Positions 46,649-57,790 of a stretch of 64,000 nucleotides of DNA are shown here, one piece after another. The DNA comes from Acorus gramineus (Eukaryota; Streptophyta; Magnoliopsida; Acorales; Acoraceae): the NCBI GenBank assembly GCA_030737835.1, contig JAUJYN010000034.1, positions 806,001-870,000 of the forward strand, read 5' to 3'. The notes below the pieces were generated by a model, which made no database searches, was not told the origin of the DNA, and was given only the letters and a program-made list of their open reading frames with translations. Each line of letters begins with the position of its first letter. Position 1 is the stretch's first letter. The translations under genes were made by a program, and so were the position numbers.

Positions 46649-49600
46649 TGTCACGCCCCGGGCGTCCCCGGTACGCGGCAAGTGTATATAAAATATCAGA
46701 ATCTACACAGGAGGTCAATAATATATCATACACAAGCAACCAGAATGACACACAGACAACAAAAGCAGGGCTGACATGATATATACACCAAATGCGGATA
46801 ACTAAAGACTGAATCTGTAATCAAAACACACTACAGACTCCATACATAATCACATGTCCTGTGAGAGCCAATATACATACAAAGACATCCAAATACAACA
46901 CAAACGCGTGCCCAAGCACGGAAAATAATACATACTGGCACAAGGGATGCTGATAGCCTCTGAAACTCGCGGGACGTGGCGCTACTCCGCTACTGATGAA
47001 ATCCCTCGGGGAGCTCCTCCTCCAGATCCGACTCAGATGACACTGAAGAAAATATTATGCGAGGGGTGAGCCACACGCTCAGTGAACGGCACAACCCATG
47101 CATCACAGACAATATTGACCACAACCAGATAATCTTTATAATCCACAATTCACATTCCTCAAGTCACAATATCATAGCAAAACTCAGACCCGTGGGTCGC
47201 TCAAACGCCAACCCACTACACCCTCACCCTCACCCTTCAATGGGTGACAACAGGATATTGGGACTGGCTACACAAAACCAGCGGGTCGCTTCCGCCAACC
47301 CGCTACACCCTCACCCTCACCCCTCAAGGGGTGACCAAGGATATTGGGACTTACAATCCAGTGGGTCGCCACATCGCCGGCCCACCATACCCTCACCCTC
47401 ACCCTCAACAGGTGACCTAGGCTCTTGGGACTGACTAGGCTGTTGGTCACCCTTGGTCCACCGATAGTCTCTCCCCACTCCGTAGGTCGTTTGGCCACTC
47501 CCACATTCAGCGCAGTCCTTCTACCAAATCAGGAGGCGCCTACTGATGGGAGCCCCTGCACGGGACGACCTTTCCAACGCCGGGGTAGTCTCTACACGGA
47601 TCCAACGAAGGGAACAGAACAGCCTATCCATCGCATATGATCCACTCGGATCTGCAGACAACACATCCTAACAACTCTAACGTCCTGAATTTCTCAGAAC
47701 TCCACCAGGGCGCATAACTAAGATGCGGGGAACATGCATAAAAGTTTTAACAAGGGTGGAATATCATTGGGGGAAAGAAACTCGGGAGGGCAGCGTGAGT
47801 TCCCGATATAGGACACCCCGACAACCAAACAAGGAACACGGAGTACCCTAACCCGGGTCTCACCGCTATCCTCGCAAGGCCCCTCCCCTATAATATTCAC
47901 TAAAGCATGCAATTAACATTTACTAGCATTTAATTTAATAAATAAACTAGTAGGACACATGCATAGGCCAAGGCTTCCTAGCATGAGAAGTCTAGGGTAA
48001 CATGCATTCTACATTAAATCATGCTCGCATGAAATACACATTACAATGGTTAATATCAATCCATGGTGCCCCAGGAGAGGTCGGTATACGCCCAAATGCG
48101 TATAACGCCTCTCTACTGGGCTGGATTGTCCCACTCACCGAAATCCGGGTCGTCGCGCGACCGTCCGTCAAGATCTGCAAGACAGGGTATTGACTTGGTG
48201 AGTAAAATCCACAAACACACTAAAATACCCAAAAATACATTAAAAATACTCTAAAAATACCCCATACTCAGGCAATCGTACATACGGCACGTACGCACGC
48301 TAGCCCGAGCACTTCGGTTCACTCCCGCACCACCGGCAACCATTCGCACGGCCACCCGACCCCTCGGGTGCGTCGCCGCGCCTCAGCCCGCGCACCCAGG
48401 CGCCACCGGGCCCCTGCCCGCCGCCATGGACCCGCAGCCGAGCCACCCGGTGCACCGCGCCCACTGCGCCCCGCCGCAGCAGCCCGCGCGCACCCTCGCG
48501 CGCCCCGCGCGCACCACGCGAGCACACCGCACGCCCGCGCGCCCAGCACCTCGCCCCGCGCGCACTCCGCGCGCACCGCCAGCCCCGCCCCGCGCGCACC
48601 ACCAGCCACCTCGCCGCGCCCCGCGCGCACCCTGCACGACTCCCCGCACGCACTCCGCGCGCATCATCCGCTCGCACAGCTCTCCACACCAGCCGCTCGA
48701 CCAGCACCCGCGACCAGCTCCCAGCGCTCAGCGCCCAGCACCCGGGACCTTCACCCAGCGCCCACGCGCACACCCGCGCAACACGCGCCCAGCGCGCCTG
48801 GCAGCACGCGCTCAGCGCGCCTGCCAGCCTGCCCGCGCTGCTGCCCGCGCTGCCTGCCTGCGCGCGTCGCCGAGTGGCCAAAGCACCGCTCGCCTGCACG
48901 CCCAGCACTGCCCGCCTGATGCCCGAGCGCCCCTCTGCCAGCTGCCCGAGCATGGCCTGCCCAGCTGGTCAGCCCTGCCCGCACAGCCCGCAGCCATCCT
49001 GCTCCGCACACCTCCCCCTGCACCCCCCCCCCCGAGCGCACGCCCGCGCGCGCACCCGCTTGCGCGCCCGGCAACCTGGTGCACCTGCTCCTAGCCTACC
49101 CGAACTATCCCTGCCAGCCTGCCCGGCGCGCACGCCCAGCCCCGCTGGCCCCCAGCACCACCCGAGCGCACTCACGCGCGCACGCCCCCGCGCACGCGCG
49201 CGCGCGCCCGCGCCAACCGCTGCGCCTGCACCACCCTGCGCTGCTGCCCTGCCCGAGACAGCAGCCCGCCAGCCCGAGCTGCAAGCCTGCCAGCCCGAGC
49301 TCCTCTACCAACCACCTCCGACCACCACCACAGCCTCCGACCACCACCACAGCCCTCCGACGGCCGCCCACCGCCGCCGACCGCCTCCCAACCCCAAATC
49401 CGACCTCCTAACATACATCTATGCAAGAAAGAGAGGAAAAAGAGGCTTACCAAGGGGAGGAAGGGAAGTCCGGACGCTCTCCGCGCGCCGAAACCTTTCC
49501 CCAAAGGCTTCCACCGCCCGGATCTACCTCCACCACCGAAATGGCTCAAATCAGGGAAGAAGAGAGGGGGGACGGAGGGGCAAATCTCGCCGGAATTGGG

Positions 49601-50028
49601 ATTTGAAACCACCGGGACCCGATCTACACTTCCTAGGTTTTAGGTTTTTGAGTTTGAGGGGTCTAAGGGGCTCAAAAGGGAGAAAAATGGAGAAGGGGAG
49701 AGAGAGAGCTTGGGGAGGAAGATGATGAACAGTGATTTCAAATTTTAGATCCCACCTTTATATAGTGAGCGACTTAAAAACCCAGATACGCCCCGGAACT
49801 GCGAAATTTTGGGAACGTTACCGGAATTCGATGAAATTTTCATGAGAGGCCTAAAATGGCACCAGGACACCAAATATGCAGTCAGATTTTCAATCGGAGT
49901 CCTCTAACTCAGGACGATAGCTAACAGTCCAAAAATTAGCGGTTCCGATCGAAAACCGAAAAAAAAATGAAAAACCACCAGAACGCTCCAACGGTTACCA
50001 GCAGGTTAAAAGTGACACATATATAACA
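46649..50028 (-). mobile_element. Solo LTR, Ty3/gypsy, 3.4 kb, TSD GGGGA, inside copia leader
   Basis: TGTCACGCCCCGGGCGT to ACACATATATAACA, flanked by GGGGA at 46644-46648 and 50029-50033. It closely resembles the 1859-5356 LTR in the opposite orientation: same TATA region, large GC block about 48290-49270, no W-box array. It inserted between the PBS and gag of the second copia element, about 70 bases upstream of the gag start. Confidence 0.94.
47192..47435 (-). repeat. Three tandem LTR modules with G-rich arrays
   Basis: Three units, each GGGTCGC, then CGCCAACCC or a variant, CACCCTCACCCTCAC, GGGTGAC and TTGGGACT. G-triplet runs lie on the minus (transcribed-sense) strand. The 4683-4803 copy has two such modules. 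Confidence 0.8.
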
Positions 50029-50033
50029 GGGGA

Positions 50034-50181
50034 TCTGGGCTTCTTTAGGATGGATGTTATAGGATAGTGGTGGAAGTTATTTTCTTTGACAGTGGGTAGT
50101 GGTTGACACTCAAAGTTTAAAAGGGATGAAAAAGTCAACGAGGAAATTGAAAATGATAAAGGACTAAGCATCAACTAAAAA
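50034..50181 (-). other. Leader of the second copia element
   Basis: Joined to 46579-46648 once the solo LTR is removed, this gives a leader of about 220 bases between PBS and gag. No separate gene. Confidence 0.6.
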
Positions 50182-50196
50182 CAAGCTCTGATACCA
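50182..50196 (-). other. Primer-binding site of second copia element
   Basis: Minus strand TGGTATCAGAGCTTG directly follows the LTR end TTTCTACA. Complementary to initiator tRNA-Met. Confidence 0.85.
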
Positions 50197-50305
50197 TGTA
50201 GAAAGCTCAACCCAATAGAGAAGAAGAAAGAAGAAAACCCCATTAAAGAGGGTGTTGTGTATATTCACTAAATATATAATACAATATAGAATAAGCTTGG
50301 AGATG
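50197..50305 (-). repeat. Partial 5' LTR of second copia element
   Basis: Starts (plus view) TGTAGAAAGCTCAACCC directly beside the PBS. It contains on the minus strand a TATATATTT run. The outer end is uncertain, because reverse transcriptase-like sequence of another element begins by about 50300. Confidence 0.5.
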
Positions 50306-50542
50306 AGAGGTTCATGGAGATTGCATAAATTGACAAACTTGATTGACAGAAAATGTTATATCCGGCCGAGTCAATGTGAGATATTGAATTACTCCATTAC
50401 TAGTTTCCATGTTAGGCTTCTTTCCATCTTTTGTTTCATCAATGATATGTTTCTTTCCATCTTTATCTCCTTCAATAAAAACATGAAACTTTCCAGATCT
50501 TTTGCATACATATAGGGCTACATATACATGAAATTTAAGCAT
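50300..50542 (-). pseudogene. copia reverse transcriptase fragment
   Basis: Reads GVIQYLTLTRPDITFSVNQV and CQFMQSP before a break, the conserved stretch between RT and RNase H in copia polyproteins. The residues before it are not clearly RT. An isolated fragment. Confidence 0.7.
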
Positions 50543-50675
50543 TTAATAACGCACGTAGCAAAAGACACCATTGATTGGTCCTCAAGTTCTATATCATGTA
50601 TAATCATGAAGAACGGTGAATCTCTAGGCATGAATGTATTCTAATCATTCATTGAAGCACAAAAACATCTTTATT

Positions 50676-50689
50676 GGCTCTGATACCAA
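50676..50689 (-). other. Primer-binding site of a third copia element
   Basis: Minus strand TTGGTATCAGAGCC directly beside the LTR end TTTCTTCA. Complementary to initiator tRNA-Met. Confidence 0.8.
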
Positions 50690-51045
50690 TGAAGAAACAA
50701 ATAGATCAAGATTCGGGTAACCTCTTGATCTTCGCAGCAGAATGGAATCTCTTCTAGTAGATCAATCAATGTTTCACAAGCCTTGAGGAATCACAAAAAC
50801 CTATTTGGACTTCTCAAATGGTTTTTAGAACTCAAATGCCCTCTCTTTTGATTTCTTATGATATGCTTTTGTGTCTGTCCTTTTTATGTCCGATGATCAT
50901 CGAATGTGATCAATAATAAAGAAGGGATCGGGAGATGCAATGGACGTGACTGTTCACAAATAACTGTCACACCGCATCCATTTCACTCATTAAATGGGCC
51001 AGGCGGGTCAGCCCATCATGGGTGTCCGACCCGTTTATTCTAACA
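50690..51045 (-). repeat. 5' LTR of a third copia element (internal region deleted)
   Basis: 356 bases. In its orientation it starts TGTTAGAATAAACGGG, a very common start of plant copia LTRs, and ends TTTCTTCA against the PBS. Only about 130 bases of leader remain before the RT fragment, so most of the element is gone. Confidence 0.65.
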
Positions 51046-51536
51046 ATATTTTTTCACCTTTTATAAATTATTGTCTATATCTTTTACTTTTTATCTATAA
51101 TTTATCCATTATTTGATTACCTAAAAAAATAAATTTCATTATTATGTTTCTCAATAAGAATAACTAAAAACACAATCAAACATAAATGACTTATTCATTA
51201 TCTATACTTGTATAGCTATCTATTACAAAATAACTTGTGTCGCTACTCAAACGGGCTAAGAGAATTCCTTGGGTATTATCGTGTTAGAAAAATTCTTTCA
51301 CACTTGTAAATAATGGCTTATGTCATGGCTTCAATTCGAACTGTACATGAAGAATAAGCAGTGCAGTACTAGAGAATTCCCCATGAGAATGTAGTCCAAT
51401 GGACAAATGTGCGAGCAGTTTTATTTAGGGTGTCTACCTACCTACACTTGTTTGTTGACATGTCATAATGGCAACACTAAATATATTTAAGGTTCGCAGG
51501 ATTGGGAATGTCGGTTCCCAGCTTGCGTAGACCCAC
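51046..51536. other. AT-rich spacer
   Basis: No gene. It ends with CCCAC (51532-51536), the left TSD of gypsy copy 2. Confidence 0.6.
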
Positions 51537-54149
51537 TGTCACGCCCCAGGGCGGCCGTCCCCGAGACGCGGCAATGGCATATATAATATCAGCAGTCTAT
51601 ACAGGAGATCAATAACATACTCTAAACAACATCAAAAATGACAACACAGACAACAATGAGGCTGACATAATATATACAAATAGCGGAAGCTCAAACGACT
51701 GAGTCTGTAATTCAAAGACATATTACAGACCCGATACATAATCAATTGTCCTGTGAGAGCCAATATATACAATGACATCCAAATACACAAATGTGCGCCC
51801 AAGCACAGAATGCAATACATACAATAAAAAGGGGGATGCTGATGGCCTCTCACTCGCAGAACGTGACGCTGCTCCGCTACTGCTGATGTGCCTCGGGGAG
51901 CTCCTCCTTCAGATCCGACTCAGATATCACTGGAGAAAAATATATGCGAGGGGTGAGCCACACGCTCAGTGAATAGCACAACCCATGCATCACAATTCAT
52001 ATTAACCTCAATTAATTATAGCCCTTAACACGGGAACAACAACACATTCTAGTGGGTCGTTTCATCGCCAACCCACCTCCCCCCCCTCACCCTCACCCTT
52101 TCCGGGGGGTGACATGGGCCTCTTGGGGCATACTAGACCGCTCTCCACCCCTGGTCCACCCGGTAGCCCTTTCCCACCCTCGTAGCCTCGACCTAGTCCA
52201 CTCCAACTACCAGTACTGTCCGAACACATCGGAGGTACCGGACGGAAGCCCTCTGTCAGGTCAGCCATTGCCGGGGAGTTCCTACATCGGATCCAATCAA
52301 TAACGAGAAGACAGCCTACTCACACGGATACGATTCTCATGGATCCGTCGACACCGATGGTAACGCTAAATAATGTCCTGAATTCACAAGAATTCCTCCA
52401 GGGCGCATAACTAAGATGCGAGGAGACACATATTATAACAACAAGGTTATAATATTCTCTAAGGCATGCTTGTAACTATATGCTCACATTTGATTTAATT
52501 AAATTAAACTAGATGGGAACATGCATAGTTCGGGGCAAGGTGTCTAGACATGCATAGGCCGCTATACATGATATAAGGGTGCATATCCCTAGCATACAAA
52601 GTCTAAGGTGGCATGGATATATCATATTTATCATGCATGCATAGCTTTACATTTATTACATGTTAATATGTAACTATGGTGCCCCAGGGGAGGGCAATGC
52701 ACGCCTACGTGCATCGAACGCCTCCCTACTGGGTTGGATTGTCCCACTCACCAAACCCCGGGTCACTACGTGACCGTCCGTCAAGATCTGCAAGACAGGG
52801 CATTCAACATGGTGAGTATACTATACAAATACAAATGAAATACGCTAGACATACCCAACACTCGGACAAGCATGCATACGGGCCTGCACGCACGCGAGTC
52901 CGAGTGCCCCGACACCCTCCCGCACCCACGGGCAGCCATGCGCACAGCCACCCGCACGCGCACGCACGGGTGCGCACGCACGCACGCACGGCCGCGCCCG
53001 GGGCGCACTGCCGCGCCCCAGCCCGCACGCCCAGACGCGCTGCCGCGCGCGCGCACACGCTCGCGCGCGCCCACGCGCACCGCGCGTCCAGCCCTGGGTC
53101 CACCTGCGTGCACTGCGCCCTAGCGCCGCACCTCGCACGCACACCCGCGCGTCCGCGCGTACGCGCGCACGCCCCCATCAAGCTCGACTGCGCGCCCCAG
53201 CCCTGCCTCCGCGCGCAGACTCGCGCGCACGAGCCCGGATGAATCCGCACGCGCGCCTGAGCCCTTCCTAATCCCTTCCTCAGCCCTCCAACACCCCTAA
53301 CACACATGCATACCATGCATACACCATTTCACACCCTAACAAGCATCTAATCCTAGCTAGGGGAGGAGGAAAGCTTACCCAAAGGAGGAAGAACCAACGG
53401 AGGAACTCGGGTGCCCTTCGCGCACCGAATCGCCACCACCAAGACCACCACCACCAAGACTCTTCTCAGTCCTAGCAAAGGCTGAAATCAGGGGAGAAGG
53501 GGAGTCTTGAGAGGGAGGCAAACAAAGGGGAATGCAATATAAAAACCATAGGAAGGTAGATCCAACCCTTACCTATCTTTTCTCCTTCTATGGCTTTTCT
53601 TTTCAACCACTTTTACTAGATCAAAAGGGGGATTTAAAGAGAGGGGATGTGAGATTTGTGAGTGAGTGAGAGAGAGAAGAAGATGAATAATGAAGAAGGG
53701 GTGCACGCCCACTTAAGGAGCTCCCACACACACACACACTCACACACACTCACACTTAGAAAATTTTAGGTTTTGGTGAACTTTGACTTGGGTCAACCTA
53801 ACCACACTAACAAACACATTGACCAAGTCAAGGGTCAAACTTGACTTGGTCAAAGTCATCTTTGACTTGGTCAAGTCTCCCAATGACTTTTCGCTTGGTC
53901 AAAACCCGGATACGATTCGGAACTGCGAAATTCTAAAACGTTACCGGAATTCGATGAAATTTTTGTGAGTGGCTTGAAATGGTACCAGGACACATAATGT
54001 GCAGTTAGATTTTCAATCGGAGTTCTCAAGCTCAGGATGATAGCCAAAAGTCTAAAATTTTAGCGGTTCCGATCGAAAAAAGAAAAAGTTGAAAACTGCC
54101 AGAATGCTCCAATGGTGACCAGAAGGCTAAAAGTGACACATATATAACA
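51537..54149 (-). repeat. 3' LTR of gypsy copy 2
   Basis: 2613 bases, TGTCACGCCCCAGGGCGG to ACACATATATAACA. GC block about 52870-53250. Confidence 0.95.
53783..53902 (-). promoter_or_regulatory. W-box-rich array in gypsy copy 2 LTR
   Basis: About seven TTGACC/TTGACT or complementary words in 120 bases, including the palindrome TTGACTTGGTCAA and its overlap partners. It lies about 250-370 bases from the LTR start in transcription order, in the U3. Binding by WRKY factors is inferred from the motif alone. Confidence 0.5.
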
Positions 54150-54162
54150 TTCTTCCCCCCTT
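54150..54162 (-). other. Polypurine tract, gypsy copy 2
   Basis: AAGGGGGGAAGAA on the minus strand next to the 3' LTR, identical to copy 1. Confidence 0.88.
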
Positions 54163-54198
54163 AGGAAATTTTGTCCTCAAAATAAATACAAGAGACAT

Positions 54199-56967
54199 CT
54201 AGGAAGGGAAAAGATGCGGGTATGCGTCACGCATGGCGTCCTCGAGCTCCCAAGTGGCCTCGGCACCAGAACAGTGCTGCCATCGCACCTTGACCAACTG
54301 GACGGTCTTGGTGCGGAGCCTCTTCTCGCGTCGGTCCAGGATCTCGATCGGCTGCTCAACGAATGACAAGTCCGGCTCGAAGACGAGCGGCTCGAACGGG
54401 ATGACGTGAGCAGGATCGTGGACGTAACGCCTCAGCTGCGAGACATGGAAGACGTCATGGGCCTGAGCCAACTGTGGGGGCAAAGCTATGCGATAGGCCA
54501 CCTCTCCAACTCGCTCGAGGATGAGGAACGGCCCAATGAAACGCGGACTCAGCTTGCCCCGCACACCGAAACGGAAGATGCCCTTCATCGGGGACACCTT
54601 CAGGAAGACATGGTCACCAACCTCAAAGGCGAGCTCACGGCGATGACGATCGGTGTAGCTTTTCTGACGGCTCTGAGCGACTCGGATACGCTCGCGAATC
54701 GTCTTGACCATCTCTGAGGTCTGGTGGATGATCTCTGGTCCCTCCAACTGGCGCTCTCCGACCTCGTCCCAACACAAGGGGGACCTACAGCTGCGACCAT
54801 AGAGCGCCTCGTATGGTGCCATCCGGATACTCGAGTGGTAGCTGTTGTTGTAGGCAAACTCCACCAACGGAAGATGCCTCTCCCAACTGCCCCCAAAGTC
54901 GAGAACGCAAGCTCGTAGCATGTCCTCCAGGGTCTGAATCGTCCTCTCCGACTGGCCGTCCGTCTGCAGATGAAACACTGTATTGAAGTGGAGGTTCGTA
55001 CCAGGGGCGTGCTAGGGGCTACGCCAGAACCTCGAAGTAAATCGCGCGTCTCTATTAGAAATGATGCTGACGGGAGTGCCATGGAGATGAACAATCTCAG
55101 AGACAAACAACTGTGCCAGGGTGTCCAGAGAATCGGTGAGTCGGATGGGGAGGAAATGAGCGGACTTTGTCAGTCGGTCGACGATTACCCAGATGGCATC
55201 GCGACCCGAACGTGACCTCGACAAACCCAAAACGAAGTCCATGGTGATCTGCTCCCACTTCCACTGAGGAATCTCAATGGACTGCAGCTTCCCCGCAGGA
55301 CGCTGATGCTCCGACTTCACCTGCTGGCATACCAAGCAACGGGCAACGAAACGGGCAATATCCATCTTCATCCCGCGCCACCAGTAGCCACGACGAAGGC
55401 CCCTATACATCTTCGTGCCACCAGGATGCACTGTGTACCTCGAACGATGGGCCTCGTCCAAGATCTTCTGCTTCAGCTCTGCGTCGTCAGGAATGCATAC
55501 TCGACCTCTGAACCGCAGGATCCCGTCCTCGCGAATCTGGTAGTCCGGACGCTCGCCCCGGGCGACGCCTTCAGAGAGGACTAGAAAGTGAGGATCCTGC
55601 CCCTGAGCCGTGCGGATCTCGTCGAGAAGAACGGGCTGCACCACTAGCCTGGCCAAAAAGATACCAGCAGGAGTCTCTCGAACGCTGATCCAGCAAGCGG
55701 CCTCCTCCAGAAGCCTCCAACGACGTACAGCCATGTGGGCGGCCATGCCCAAGGGCTGCCTGCTGAGAGCATCCGCCACGACATTCGCCTTACCCGGATG
55801 GTAAGCGATGTCACAATCATAGTCCTTCAGGAACTCGACCCAACGTCTCTGACGCATGTTGAGCTCCGGCTGGGACTGCAAATAAGTCAAGCTCTTGTGA
55901 TCAGTGAAGAGCTCAAACTCCTCGCCATAGAGGTAGTGCCTCCACATCTTCAGCGCAAAGATGATCGCTGCTAACTCTAAGTCGTGGGTGGGGTAATTCT
56001 GCTCATGGGGCTTCAACTGACGCGACGCGTAAGCCACAACCTTACCGTGCTGCATCAGGACGCAACCCACACCCAACCGCAATGCATCGGAGTAAACTGC
56101 GAACCCACCACTCCCAGACGGAAGGGTAAGAACTGGCGCTGAGGTGAGCCTTCGCTTCAACTCCAGGAAGCTCTCCTCGCAAGCTGGGGACCACTCGAAC
56201 TGGACATCCTTCCGAGTGAGGCGGGTCAGAGGAACAGCTATCTTCGAGAAACCCTCGACAAACCTCCGATAATAACCCGCTAAACCCAGGAAGCTCCGAA
56301 TCTCTGTGGGGTTCGATGGTCGACGCCAATTCGACACGGCGAGCGTCTTGTCCGAGTCCACAGATATGCCCTCGCCAGAAATCACGTGGCCCAGAAAGGC
56401 CATACGCTCCAACCAAAACTCGCACTTACTGAACTTGGCGAACAACTGATGTCGGGCCAAAGTCTCCAAGACAGTACGGAGATGGTGAGCGTGCTCCTCA
56501 AGACTCCTCGAGTACACCAGAATATCATCGATGAAGACTACTACGAAGGAGTCGAGGAAGGGCCAAAACACCCGGTTCACTAGATCCATGAAGGCTGCCG
56601 GCGCATTCGTCAACCCAAACGGCAGTACTCAGAACTCGTAGTGCCCATAACGGGTACGAAAGGCCGTCTTTGAAATATCTGACTTCCGGATCTTCAGCTG
56701 ATAGTAGCCCGAACGGAGATCGATCTTAGAAAAGACACGCGCTCCCTGGAGCTGGTCAAACAGATCGTCAATCCGTGGCAAGGGGTACTTGTTCTTCACG
56801 GTCCGCTTGTTCAGCTGCCTGTAATCAATACAAAGCCGCAGCGAACCGTCCTTCTTTCTCACAAACAAAACAAGGGCTCCCCACGGAGAAACACTCGGAC
56901 GTGCGAAGCCCTTCTCTAGCAACTCCTCCAACTGCTCCTTGAGCACCTTCAGCTCTGCTGGGGCCAT
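54199..56967 (-). pseudogene. gypsy copy 2 pol (RT-RNase H-integrase), two nonsense codons
   Basis: One continuous frame over 920 codons, apart from TGA at 56629-56631 (CGA in copy 1, in YEF-R-VLPFG of RT) and TAG at 55012-55014 (CAG in copy 1, in the integrase core after FTSRFWRS). RT ([19 protein letters not shown]), RNase H ([27 protein letters not shown]), the integrase zinc region and core ([22 protein letters not shown]) and the tail (EQPIEILDRREKRL, ATWELEDAMRDAYPHLF) are all readable. The tail with ATWE and an acidic stretch resembles the degenerate chromodomain of Del/Tekay elements. Asn replaces Asp in the SNRD motif (D in copy 1), at or next to a core acidic position. Confidence 0.93.
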
Positions 56968-57790
56968 CCGGTACGGAGCTCTCGAAATCGGCTCGGTCCC
57001 GGGATTAAAATTAATCTCAAACTCATCGCGCGATCCGGCGGTAATCCCGGAAGATCATCGGGGAAAACCTCGGGATACTCTGCGACGATCGGAGTCTGAC
57101 TGATATCTTCCTGCAGTGGTGCGTCCTCCTCAGCAATATACGCCAGAAAGCCCTCGCATCCTCCCTGAAGGAGTCTCCACGCCTGGATGGACCTCCGACC
57201 CGGAAGGTGGAAAGACACCGACTTAGCAAAACAGTTGATGCTGGCGTGACTAGCTGAAAGCCAATCCATTCCCAGGATGGCATCGAAGTCCGTCATGGCG
57301 AGCTCTACCAACTCCACTGGAAACTCATGCTCCGCAATCACCACGGTACACCCTCGGTAAACAGAACGGAGGAGAATACGGTCTCCGACGGGCAATGATA
57401 TCTCCAGCATAACATCAAGAGGGGCGGACGCCACGCCCATCCGTCTCGCAAAAGCGGGAGACATGAACGAGTGCGTGGCTCCGGAATCAAATAACACATA
57501 TGCAGGGAGCTGGGAGATCTGAACAATACCTCGGACCACGCTACCTGAAGCCTGCGCCTCCTCGGCCGAAAGTGCTGCAACTCTGCCCTGAACAAACTAC
57601 GGCTGAGGAGCAGGGGCACGCCTCGCAGGCTGCACTGGCTGCCTCCTCTGGTCAACACGGCCACCCTGTGGCTGCTGCTGCTGACGCTGAGGCTGCTGCT
57701 GCTGCTGGCGCTGAGGCTGCTGCTGCTGGCTGCTGCTGCTGCTGCGGAGGCAGCACGCGGGGTCGGCCAGCATCAGGGCAATCATATGCA
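56949..57790 (-). pseudogene. gypsy copy 2 protease and linker, broken
   Basis: Linker with Gln-rich repeats, TAG at 57597-57599 (CAG in copy 1), then protease LFDSGATHSFMSPAFARR and DFDAILGMDWLS. It lacks 17 residues present in copy 1 (51-base in-frame deletion near 57189). One base lost near 57025 shifts the frame before the join to RT. The frame is +1 relative to gag, as in copy 1. Confidence 0.88.

Noticed and set aside
48300..49725. ORFs of 217-283 codons in the 46649-50028 LTR
   Set aside because: GC-block artefact; proline/alanine/arginine low complexity with no start context or homologue.
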